Shown piece after piece: positions 1-5,886 of a DNA stretch of 6,313 nucleotides. Numbering within the stretch: position 1 is the stretch's first letter; the number at the start of each line of letters is the position of its first letter. The notes beneath the pieces were generated by a model that saw only the letters and a list, made by a program, of their open reading frames with translations, was not told where the DNA came from and ran no database searches. The DNA comes from Pseudomonadota bacterium (GTDB lineage: Bacteria; Pseudomonadota; Alphaproteobacteria; Rhizobiales; Xanthobacteraceae), in contig JAEYTQ010000031.1 of assembly GCA_023433965.1 (NCBI GenBank), positions 1-6,313 on the forward strand, read 5' to 3'. Made by a program: the position numbers and the translations under genes.

Positions 1-193
1 CGACCGAGATCCAGCGGTGGCGGAACTGCTCCACCCGCTCGGGATCGCAGGCGCCGCGCAGCGGAAACAACACCGGCGTGATGCCGCGCGCGGCGAGCGA
101 ATCGGCAACCGCGAACGGCATGGCGCCGCCGCCGGCGACGATGCCGACCGGTGACGAAACCTGCGAAGCCGCCGATGTCATGCCCGCGGCCAT
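1..193 (-). CDS. lpxI: UDP-2,3-diacylglucosamine pyrophosphatase LpxI, N-terminal part (cut by window edge)
   Basis: The first 64 codons of a minus-strand gene that leaves the window on the left. LpxI hydrolyses UDP-2,3-diacylglucosamine to lipid X and UMP in lipid A synthesis, at the cytoplasmic face of the inner membrane; in many alphaproteobacteria it replaces LpxH. The visible protein has the family's opening: a short leader, then V-G-I-V-A-G-G-G-A-M-P-F-A-V-A (residues 16-30), which resembles the family's GIIAGxGxxP pattern, then an ARGITPVLFPLRGACD stretch (35-50) and W61. The catalytic part lies outside. ATG at 193 is used, 7 nt after the lpxA stop; an in-frame ATG at 181 is an alternative, and neither has a strong Shine-Dalgarno sequence. 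The tight spacing and the position after lpxA imply translation from the same mRNA. The short conserved stretch, supported by context, makes the family call good but not certain. Confidence 0.85.
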   Translation of the reverse strand, partial: MAAGMTSAASQVSSPVGIVAGGGAMPFAVADSLAARGITPVLFPLRGACDPERVEQFRHRWISV

Positions 194-200
194 CACAGCT

Positions 201-992
201 TCACTTCGCGATGGCGGGAAGACAGAGCGGGCGTTTGCCCTTGCCGATGAAGCCGAGGATTTCGGCGATCGCGGGGTCCTCGCCCGCGAGCGGCCGCACC
301 GCTTCAAGCCGCTCGGCGAAGGTGCCGGGGCCGTGGAAGAGTTTTTGATAGAACGCACGCACGGTGGCCAGCCGCTGCTTGGTGAATTTGCGACGTTTCA
401 TGCCGATCAGATTGAGGCTCTCCAATACCGCGTACTGGCCGTTGACCAATCCATACGGAATGACGTCGTCGCGGACGCCGCACACGCCGCCGACCATGAC
501 ATAGGGCCCGATCCGGGTGAACTGGTGCACCGCGGACAGGCCACCGATGTAAACGGCATCGCCGATCTCGCAATGCCCGCCGAGCGTGGCTGAGGTTGCG
601 AAGATCACGTTGTCGCCGACCATGCAGTCGTGGCCGACATGGCTGTTGTTCATGAAATAGCCGCCGTTGCCGACGCGTGTCAGCCCGCCGCCCTTGATCG
701 TGCCGACGTTCATCGTCGCACCCTCTCGGATGGTGCAGCCAGAGCCGATCTCGAGCCGGGTCGGCTCCCCCTTGTAGCTGAGATCCTGCGGGGCGCCGCC
801 GAGCACGACGAACGGCGAGATCACGCAGGCATCCCCCAGCGAGGTATGACCAATGACGGTGACCTGCCCGATCAGCTTGCAGTCCGCGCCGATCACGACG
901 TTCGGGCCGATGATGCAATAGGGTCCGATCTCGGTGCCCTCGCCGATCACGGCGCCGTCCGCGATCCGCGCGGTGGGATCAATCTTGCTCAT
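201..992 (-). CDS. lpxA: UDP-N-acetylglucosamine (or UDP-GlcN3N) acyltransferase LpxA
   Basis: 263 residues, the usual LpxA length. It transfers a 3-hydroxyacyl chain from ACP to the 3-position of the UDP-sugar, the first step of lipid A synthesis, as a cytoplasmic homotrimer. Left-handed beta-helix hexapeptide repeats fill about residues 1-185 (for example IGPYCI, IGPNVV, IGDAVY), followed by a helical C-terminal domain with the family pattern IGMKRRKF (196-203). By alignment from memory with E. coli LpxA, the catalytic base is His121 in the HVGHDC stretch (E. coli His125), His156 in AVHQF matches His160, and Gly169 sits at the acyl-ruler position of E. coli Gly173, which favours a long chain. 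N95-V96 replace E. coli His99-Arg100. The start ATG at 992 gives the normal MSKIDPTA beginning; the reading frame stays open upstream to 1298, but that extension overlaps the opposite-strand gene and is not LpxA-like. The Shine-Dalgarno sequence is weak. Confidence 0.96.
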   Translation of the reverse strand: MSKIDPTARIADGAVIGEGTEIGPYCIIGPNVVIGADCKLIGQVTVIGHTSLGDACVISPFVVLGGAPQDLSYKGEPTRLEIGSGCTIREGATMNVGTIKGGGLTRVGNGGYFMNNSHVGHDCMVGDNVIFATSATLGGHCEIGDAVYIGGLSAVHQFTRIGPYVMVGGVCGVRDDVIPYGLVNGQYAVLESLNLIGMKRRKFTKQRLATVRAFYQKLFHGPGTFAERLEAVRPLAGEDPAIAEILGFIGKGKRPLCLPAIAK

Positions 993-1113
993 CAAGCCAA
1001 TCTTACTCGTCAAGAAGGTCTGGTTATGTATTGAAGTCGCTTGGTTTTCGGCTGTTAGCGCGACTATGCCCGATCTGTCCAGTGACGTATCATCTCGCCC
1101 TGTTTCAAGTTTC

Positions 1114-1140
1114 GGATGAGGCCGCCTTTCCGGCTCATCC
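1114..1140. repeat. Strong bulged inverted repeat between lpxA and the KTSC-like gene
   Basis: GGATGA (1114-1119) pairs with TCATCC (1135-1140), and GCCG (1121-1124) with CGGC (1131-1134). This gives ten base pairs with a single unpaired G (1120) and a six-base loop (1125-1130). It lies 27 nt before the GTG start of the KTSC-like gene and 121 nt before the lpxA start. Neither strand has a T-run after the hairpin, so it is not a standard intrinsic terminator. It could be a 5'-leader RNA structure for the small gene, an mRNA stabiliser in a fabZ-lpxA transcript, or a protein binding site. The pairing is seen directly; the function is unknown. Confidence 0.6.
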
Positions 1141-1152
1141 ACACCTTCACGT

Positions 1153-1156
1153 GGAG
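1153..1156 (+). promoter_or_regulatory. Likely ribosome binding site of the KTSC-like gene
   Basis: GGAG lies 11 nt before the GTG at 1168. No other start codon exists in this frame between the upstream stop (TGA at 1117-1119) and 1168, so this site supports the GTG start. It sits inside a near-palindrome, CTTCACGTGGAG (1145-1156, one mismatch pair), which could be chance. Confidence 0.45.
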
Positions 1157-1167
1157 CTTCAACGATC

Positions 1168-1512
1168 GTGGTCAGGGCCCTGGTTCTTCTGCTTGCACAA
1201 CTGGCGGCAACGCCGATCGTGCCGGAGACGATCGAGACCGGCGAACATCGCCTCGTCGACCTCGGCACGTTTGAATGCCGGGACATCACCCGCAGCACCG
1301 TGCTGCAGCGGGTCTGTTACGATCACGCGCGGCAGGACCTGATCGTCGCTAGCAACGGCGCCTATGACCACTATTGCGGCGTGACGGCGGAGACGGTCGA
1401 GCATCTCCTCGGCGCACCCTCGATGGGGCGCTTCTTCAACCAGAACATCAAGCGCGAGGCGACCGGCGGGCGCTACGCGTGCAGGACGGGTAAGCCGATC
1501 CAGCGAGGTTGA
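1168..1512 (+). CDS. Small probably exported four-cysteine protein with a KTSC-like domain
   Basis: 114 residues from a GTG start, on the strand opposite to all other genes here. A short basic start (R3) and a hydrophobic run (ALVLLLAQLAA, 4-14) look like a signal peptide, probably cleaved near residues 14-16. The rest resembles a KTSC domain (about 40-105): an S-T-V-x-x-V-x-Y-D strand, an NG-x-Y-x-x-Y core (63-69), V-T-x-x-T-V, then A-P-S-M-G-R-F-F-N-x-x-I-K (83-95). Cysteines 37, 50, 70 and 105 suggest two disulfides in the periplasm. KTSC domains were named from lysyl-tRNA synthetase C-terminal associations and have no settled function; none is assigned here. The gene ends 6 nt from the fabZ stop (tail to tail) and starts 176 nt from the lpxA start (head to head). 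That the reverse strand lacks a recognisable protein over most of its length supports this being the real gene. Confidence 0.8.
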   Translation: MVRALVLLLAQLAATPIVPETIETGEHRLVDLGTFECRDITRSTVLQRVCYDHARQDLIVASNGAYDHYCGVTAETVEHLLGAPSMGRFFNQNIKREATGGRYACRTGKPIQRG

Positions 1513-1518
1513 GTCCGC

Positions 1519-1980
1519 TCAGTCCGTCAGCATGGCCCCGACATCGGCCTCCGCGACGACCACGCCGTTGACCTTGGCGTCGCCGTGAAACCACCACATC
1601 GACTTGCGGCGCCCGAGCGAGCGCATGTGGTACTCGATGGTGTCGCCGGGCAGCACCGGCTTGCGGAACTTGCACTTATCGATGGTGAGGAAATAGACCG
1701 CCCGCGGCTTCTCCGTGCCCTCGACCGACTTGATGCCGATGACGCCCGCGGTCTGCGCCATCGCCTCGATCATCATGACGCCGGGATAGACCGGGCGCTC
1801 GGGGAAATGCCCCTGGAAGGCCGGCTCGTTGAAGGTGACGTTCTTGATGCCGATGCCGCTGTAATCCTCGCGGATGTTGATCACGCGGTCGATCAGCAGC
1901 ATCGGAAAGCGGTGCGGCAGGGTCTGGAGGATGGCGTTGATGTCCACCAGCTCGAACTTAACAGGTGATTCCGCCGTCAT
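1519..1980 (-). CDS. fabZ: 3-hydroxyacyl-[acyl-carrier-protein] dehydratase FabZ
   Basis: 153 residues, a normal FabZ length. It removes water from (3R)-3-hydroxyacyl-ACP to give trans-2-enoyl-ACP in the cytoplasmic type II fatty acid synthase, drawing on the same 3-hydroxyacyl-ACP pool used by LpxA and LpxD. The hot-dog fold signature is clear: the [13 protein letters not shown] start motif (21-33), then FQGHFP with the catalytic His58, and [11 protein letters not shown] with the catalytic Glu72. FRKPVLPGD (105-113) is the typical later strand. The ATG overlaps the lpxD stop as ATGA, and a GAGGG Shine-Dalgarno sequence (1987-1991) within the end of lpxD is well placed, so this start is secure and translation is probably coupled to lpxD. 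Downstream, the next gene lies on the other strand and converges with a 6-nt gap. Confidence 0.97.
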   Translation of the reverse strand: MTAESPVKFELVDINAILQTLPHRFPMLLIDRVINIREDYSGIGIKNVTFNEPAFQGHFPERPVYPGVMMIEAMAQTAGVIGIKSVEGTEKPRAVYFLTIDKCKFRKPVLPGDTIEYHMRSLGRRKSMWWFHGDAKVNGVVVAEADVGAMLTD

Positions 1981-3044
1981 TCCCGTCCCTCGTCCTTCGG
2001 ATCGGCCTTGCTGTCGCGTACCAGGCGCTCCACAGCGATAATTTCCTTGAACCACTGCTTGGTCGGCTTGGCAAAGAAGCCACCCCAGCGTCCGCCCGGC
2101 GGGATGTCGTCCTTGACCCCGCTCATCGCAGTGACCTGGGCGCCGTCGCCGATCTTGAGGTGATTGTTGATCCCAACCTTTGCTCCCAGCGCCACGTTGT
2201 CGCCGATCGTCAGGCTGCCCGCGAGGCCGATCTGGGCCGCCAGCAGGCAATTCCGACCGATGGTCACATTGTGGCCGATCTGGACCTGATTGTCGATTTT
2301 GGTGCCCTCGCCGATCACGGTGTCGCGCAGGGACCCGCGGTCGATGGTAGTGCCGGCGCCGATCTCGACATTGTTCTGGATCAGCACGCGGCCGGTCTGG
2401 GGCACCTTCAGATGGCCCTCGGGACCGAAAAAGATGAATCCGTAGCCGTCCTGGCCGATCGAGCAGCCGGGATGGATCAGCACGTTGTTGCCGATCATGG
2501 CGCATTGGATGGCCGTGCGCGCGCCGACATTGCAGTCCCGACCGATCTTGACGCCGGGGCCGATGACCGCGCCAGCGCCGATCACGGTCCCGCTGCCGAT
2601 CTCGACGTCCGGGCCGATGACCGTCAGCGGCTCCACGACGACGTCGTCCTCGATCCGGGCCGAGGGATCGATGATGGCCGACGGCGCGATGCCCTCGACG
2701 CCGAACCAGGATTGCGGGCGCAGCGCATCGCCGTGCCATTCCCGGGCGATGCCGACGAAGGCGCGGAACGGCTGGGCCACGCGCAATGCGGCCACATGCG
2801 ACGGCACCTGAGCCTCGAAGCGCGGGCTCACCAGGCATGCCCCGGCCCGGGTCGCCTTGAGCTCCGCGGCATATTTGAGATTGTCGAAAAACGCCAAATG
2901 CATCGGGCCGGCTTCGTCGAGCGAAGCGAGGCCCGTGATGACGTGATCGCCCCGGGCCGGGTCGACCAGCTGCGCCTTGGTCTGCGCGGCAATCTCGGCC
3001 AGCGTTGAGGCCGGCGGCTTTTTGAAGAAGGTCGGCTGCGCCAT
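1977..3044 (-). CDS. lpxD: UDP-3-O-(3-hydroxyacyl)glucosamine N-acyltransferase LpxD
   Basis: 355 residues, within the usual LpxD size. It adds the second 3-hydroxyacyl chain, to the 2-amine of the UDP-sugar, after LpxC; it is a cytoplasmic trimer. An N-terminal uridine-binding domain (about 1-110) contains the [12 protein letters not shown] and ARAGAC-like stretch (51-70: ATRAGACLV here). It is followed by a left-handed beta-helix of hexapeptide repeats (about 119-310), with the family's [13 protein letters not shown] motif (191-203) and the catalytic histidine in QIGHN (His258, equivalent to E. coli His239). A C-terminal helix (about 328-345) packs acyl-carrier protein in known structures. 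The ATG at 3044 gives the standard [11 protein letters not shown] beginning; the bases before it (GGGGTGGA) are a poor, closely placed ribosome site. The end overlaps fabZ by 4 bp. In E. coli skp lies between bamA and lpxD; here there is only a 130-bp gap. Confidence 0.97.
   Translation of the reverse strand: MAQPTFFKKPPASTLAEIAAQTKAQLVDPARGDHVITGLASLDEAGPMHLAFFDNLKYAAELKATRAGACLVSPRFEAQVPSHVAALRVAQPFRAFVGIAREWHGDALRPQSWFGVEGIAPSAIIDPSARIEDDVVVEPLTVIGPDVEIGSGTVIGAGAVIGPGVKIGRDCNVGARTAIQCAMIGNNVLIHPGCSIGQDGYGFIFFGPEGHLKVPQTGRVLIQNNVEIGAGTTIDRGSLRDTVIGEGTKIDNQVQIGHNVTIGRNCLLAAQIGLAGSLTIGDNVALGAKVGINNHLKIGDGAQVTAMSGVKDDIPPGGRWGGFFAKPTKQWFKEIIAVERLVRDSKADPKDEGRE
1987..1991 (-). promoter_or_regulatory. 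fabZ ribosome binding site inside the end of lpxD
   Basis: On the minus strand this reads GAGGG, 6 nt before the fabZ ATG (1980). It fixes the fabZ start and lies within the last codons of lpxD, as expected for translational coupling through the ATGA overlap. Confidence 0.6.
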
Positions 3045-3128
3045 TCCACCCCGTCGCGGTCCGGCTTCGGCATGAAGCGGTCAGGCCGCATCATGCCTTG
3101 TCTCGCGGATTGAGCACGATCTTTCTGC

Positions 3129-3152
3129 AAGAACCGGCCCCCGATCGGGGCC
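3129..3152 (-). terminator. GC-rich hairpin after bamA, possible weak terminator or attenuator
   Basis: GGCCCC and GGGGCC (3136-3141 and 3147-3152) form a perfect six-pair GC stem with a five-base loop, beginning 22 nt after the bamA stop. On the minus strand it is followed by GGTTCTTG, which has only four T's in the relevant stretch, so the U-tract is poor. Read-through into lpxD is likely; the hairpin may reduce expression of the lpx genes relative to bamA or protect the bamA mRNA end. The rest of the 130-bp gap (3045-3174) shows no convincing gene. Confidence 0.4.
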
Positions 3153-3174
3153 AGCGCCTGCCGTGCTGATCGAA

Positions 3175-5700
3175 TTAGAACGTGGTGCCGCCGCCGAACC
3201 GGAATTCCTGCGTACGGTCGTACTTGCCCTTGGAGAGCGGCACGGCGTAATCGAAGCGCAGCGGACCGAACGGGGACTGCCAGATCAAGCCGACACCGAC
3301 CGAGGAGCGAACGACCTTGCTGTCGTCATAGATCAGGCCGGTACAGGTTCCCGAGCTCACCGGACTGATCGACGACGGGATGCAGCCCGGCGCATTGACC
3401 TCACCGGTTGCCGCCCAGCTCGTCGGTCCCTGATAGTCATAGAGGCCGCCGGCATCGGCATAGACCGCGCCCTTCAGGCCCACTTCCTTCGGCAGGAACC
3501 AGAACGGCATCTGCAGTTCGAGCGAAGCGCCCCAGTACTTGGTGCCGCCGAGCGCATCTCGCGAACCGTACGGATTCAGGTCGCGCGGGCCGATGCCGTT
3601 CGGGGCAAAGCCGCGGACGAGGTTCGGGCCCATCTGGAAGTGGTCGAGCATGCGCAGATCGCTGCCGATCTTGTTCAGCATGCCGCTCTGCACGCGGATG
3701 AGGCCGACGATGTCGGACACCAGCGGCGTGTAGTATTTCGCATCGATGACCGACTTCAGATAGGAGACGTCGCCGCCGACGCCGGCGAAATCCTGCCGGA
3801 AGTCGACGAGCAGACCGTCAGTCGGGTTCTTGTTGTTGTCCAGCGTGTTGTACGTCAGCGTGTAGCCGAGCGCCGAGGTCAGAGTCTTGCCGCTGGCGAG
3901 CTCCCTGCGCACCGGCAGCGAGGCTTCGCCGTCGTTGTAGCAGCCGAGGCCACCGGTCGAGGACAGGTCGATCGGCGGTACCTGCGACGCAGCGAAGGCC
4001 GGGCTCGGGTTGAAGTTTGGCCCGGGTATGTTGTTACAGTTCGCCAGGTAATACGGCAGCGTGATTTCCTGCTGGTAGATCGAGTAGCGCAATTGCAGCG
4101 CCAGATCCTCACGCAAGGAGAAGCCGAGGCGCGGCGAGAAGCCGAGCGTTTTGGTGCCGTAGGAGATGTAGCTGTTGGACAGCTGCTGGCGTTGATAGAG
4201 GTCGAGGCCGAGCGCGACGCGGTAGTCGAGCAGATAGGGCTCGACGAACGACAGCGAGTAGCCGCGGGCATACTGGCCGTAGGTCACGGACGCCTTGGCG
4301 AACAGGCCGCGGCCGAGCAGATTGCGCTCGGAGACCGAGACTTCGGCCAGCGCGCCGTCCGTGGTGGAATAGCCGCCCGAGATCGAGAAGTCGCCGGTCG
4401 ATTTCTCTTCCATGTCGACGATCAGGATGACGCGGTCGCTCGACGAGCCCGGCTCGGTCGTGATCCTGACGCTCTTGAAGTAGTCGAGGTTCTTCAGGCG
4501 CCGCTCGGCGCGGTCCACCAGCGCACGGTTGTAGGCGTCGCCTTCCGAGATGTCGAACTCGCGGCGGATCACGTAATCGCGCGTGCGGGTGTTGCCGCGC
4601 AGGTTGATGCGCTCGATATAGGTGCGCGGACCCTCGTCGATGTTGAACACGACGGACACGGTGTGCGCTTCGAAGTTGCGGTCGCCGCCGGGCCGGACCA
4701 CCGCGAAGGCGTAGCCGCGGCGCGAGGCCTCGATCTGCATCTCCTCGACCGACTTCTCGACCGACTCGACGTTGTAGAGCGAGCCGACATTGACGCGCGA
4801 ATAGGCACGCATCGACGTGGGGTCGAAGTTCGGAATGCTGGAGCGGAAATCGACCGCGCCGACGCGGTATTGTGCGCCTTCCTCGATCTTGAAGGTGACG
4901 TTGAAGCCCTTCTTCTCCGGATCGTATTCGGTGAGCGCCGCCACGACCTGGACGTCGGCGAAGCCGTTCTTGAGGTAGAAGCGGCGGATCAGGTCGCGGT
5001 CGGCTTCGACGCGGTCCGGATCGTAGATGTCGCCGCTGGCGAGGAAGCTCAGGAGGTTCGATTCGCGCGTCTTGATGACGTCGCGCAGGCGGTAGGACGA
5101 GAACGCATTGTTGCCGACGAACTCGATCGACTTGACGCCGGTCTTGGCGCCCTCCTCGATCGTGAAGATGAGATCGACGCGGTTGTTCGGCTGCTCGATC
5201 ACCTCCGGCGTGACGCGCACGTCGTAGCGGCCGGACCGGCGATAGATTTCGGCGATTCGCAGCGTGTCGGACTGCACCATGGCGCGGGAGAAAGTGCCGC
5301 GTGCCTTGGACTGGACTTCAGCGGAGAGCTGCTCGTCCTTGATCTTCTTATTGCCCTCGAAGGCAAGGCGCCCGATCACCGGATTTTCCACCACGGAGAC
5401 GATGAGCTGGCCGCCGGCGCCGCGGTTGATCCTGACGTCCTGGAACAGCCCGGTCTCGATCAGCGCCTTGAGGCCATCGTCGATGGCGGCCTGATCCAGG
5501 CGGCCGCCCGGACCCGGCCTGAAATAGGAGCGGATGGTCTCCACCTCGACGCGGCGATTTCCTTCTACGGCAATCGACTGGACGCTCTGGGCGAACGCAG
5601 GCGAAGACACCAAAACAGCCCCAACCGGGGCAACGGCCGGCGCGCCGAACAAGATCAGGGTTGCGAGCAAGCCCCCCCGGAGTCGCAGTCCAAACTTCAT
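3175..5700 (-). CDS. bamA: Outer membrane protein assembly factor BamA
   Basis: 841 residues, within the usual BamA size. It folds and inserts beta-barrel proteins into the outer membrane as the core of the BAM complex. A signal peptide with a basic start (MKFGLRLRGG) and a hydrophobic stretch ends at AFA|QS (about 37). Five POTRA domains follow, roughly 39-108, 109-184, 185-276, 277-358 and 359-434, each with the GN or similar turn and a closing E-E-G/E-N-P boundary. The barrel runs from about 435 to the end, with the conserved loop-6 V-R-G-F (695-698) followed by GPRD, and a C-terminal phenylalanine. Two cysteine pairs (555/587 and 773/786) lie in predicted extracellular loops. ATG at 5700 is chosen because AAGGG (5712-5716) lies 11 nt before it; ATG at 5721 (848 residues) is possible, but has only CGGA directly against it. 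Confidence 0.97.
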   Translation of the reverse strand: MKFGLRLRGGLLATLILFGAPAVAPVGAVLVSSPAFAQSVQSIAVEGNRRVEVETIRSYFRPGPGGRLDQAAIDDGLKALIETGLFQDVRINRGAGGQLIVSVVENPVIGRLAFEGNKKIKDEQLSAEVQSKARGTFSRAMVQSDTLRIAEIYRRSGRYDVRVTPEVIEQPNNRVDLIFTIEEGAKTGVKSIEFVGNNAFSSYRLRDVIKTRESNLLSFLASGDIYDPDRVEADRDLIRRFYLKNGFADVQVVAALTEYDPEKKGFNVTFKIEEGAQYRVGAVDFRSSIPNFDPTSMRAYSRVNVGSLYNVESVEKSVEEMQIEASRRGYAFAVVRPGGDRNFEAHTVSVVFNIDEGPRTYIERINLRGNTRTRDYVIRREFDISEGDAYNRALVDRAERRLKNLDYFKSVRITTEPGSSSDRVILIVDMEEKSTGDFSISGGYSTTDGALAEVSVSERNLLGRGLFAKASVTYGQYARGYSLSFVEPYLLDYRVALGLDLYQRQQLSNSYISYGTKTLGFSPRLGFSLREDLALQLRYSIYQQEITLPYYLANCNNIPGPNFNPSPAFAASQVPPIDLSSTGGLGCYNDGEASLPVRRELASGKTLTSALGYTLTYNTLDNNKNPTDGLLVDFRQDFAGVGGDVSYLKSVIDAKYYTPLVSDIVGLIRVQSGMLNKIGSDLRMLDHFQMGPNLVRGFAPNGIGPRDLNPYGSRDALGGTKYWGASLELQMPFWFLPKEVGLKGAVYADAGGLYDYQGPTSWAATGEVNAPGCIPSSISPVSSGTCTGLIYDDSKVVRSSVGVGLIWQSPFGPLRFDYAVPLSKGKYDRTQEFRFGGGTTF

Positions 5701-5711
5701 CGCGCAACGCG

Positions 5712-5716
5712 CCCTT
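5712..5716 (-). promoter_or_regulatory. Likely bamA ribosome binding site
   Basis: The minus strand reads AAGGG, 11 nt before the ATG at 5700. It favours that start over the upstream in-frame ATG at 5721, inside whose extension it would otherwise lie. Confidence 0.4.
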
Positions 5717-5821
5717 ATCATTCCGTGCCAGACCCAACCCCAACGCCGGTCCGGAGATTCCCCAAGTTCAGGCCGCTTGTAGCCAATTTCGCCGACGCCG
5801 CAAACGGCCGAAAGCGCCGTA

Positions 5822-5851
5822 ATTTCAATTTCATTCCAAGACGTTGCTCAA
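5822..5851 (-). promoter_or_regulatory. Possible weak sigma-70-type promoter for bamA
   Basis: On the minus strand TTGAGC (5846-5851) and TGAAAT (5822-5827) are separated by 18 nt; each matches four of six consensus bases. The patch 5821-5835 is markedly AT-rich against its GC-rich surroundings. The putative -35 overlaps one side of the hairpin at 5842-5859. Alphaproteobacterial promoters are hard to recognise by eye and this is only a candidate; bamA may simply be read through from rseP. Confidence 0.2.
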
Positions 5852-5859
5852 CAGCAACG
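5842..5859. repeat. Perfect 7-bp inverted repeat between rseP and bamA
   Basis: CGTTGCT (5842-5848) and AGCAACG (5853-5859) pair fully around the loop CAAC. In the direction of transcription the T-run comes before the hairpin, not after it, so it is not a standard intrinsic terminator for rseP. It could be an operator or an mRNA structure in the bamA leader. Confidence 0.45.
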
Positions 5860-5863
5860 CCAC

Positions 5864-5886
5864 AAAAAAGCCCCGATCAGGAAGCC
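5864..5886 (-). terminator. Possible weak terminator overlapping the rseP stop
   Basis: On the minus strand GGCTTCC (5880-5886) can pair with GGGGCT (ending at 5869), partly through G-U pairs, and runs into six T's (5864-5869). The stem uses the last rseP codons and its stop. With two to three wobble pairs it would be weak; partial termination between rseP and bamA is the most that can be claimed. Confidence 0.25.

Noticed and set aside
1173..1182. Ten-base palindrome CAGGGCCCTG near the start of the KTSC-like gene
   Set aside because: It lies within the signal-peptide codons, and self-complementary GC-rich decamers are not rare in such DNA.
993..1298. The lpxA frame stays open upstream to 1298, suggesting a 365-residue LpxA with an extra N-terminal domain
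   Set aside because: The extension has no known domain, overlaps the opposite-strand KTSC-like gene, and LpxA proteins begin at the MSKIDPTA position; its openness is chance.
1512..1526. Short direct repeat AGTCCG (1512-1517 and 1521-1526) at the fabZ / KTSC-like gene junction
   Set aside because: Six bases is within chance expectation and the copies lie at the end of coding sequence; no insertion-site structure surrounds them.
1981..2838. The fabZ frame also stays open upstream through lpxD to 2838
   Set aside because: That part is an R/G-rich out-of-frame reading of lpxD. The FabZ homology begins exactly at the ATG at 1980 with a good ribosome site.
1965..3008. A 347-codon plus-strand frame opposite lpxD, and similar frames opposite lpxA (78-593, 630-1034)
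   Set aside because: Each is the reverse of hexapeptide-repeat coding sequence, giving repetitive A/D/H/R-rich protein with no family resemblance.
3045..3174. Possible remnant of skp/ompH between bamA and lpxD
   Set aside because: The gap is too short and its translations show no Skp-like helical sequence; absence of skp at this place is common in alphaproteobacteria.
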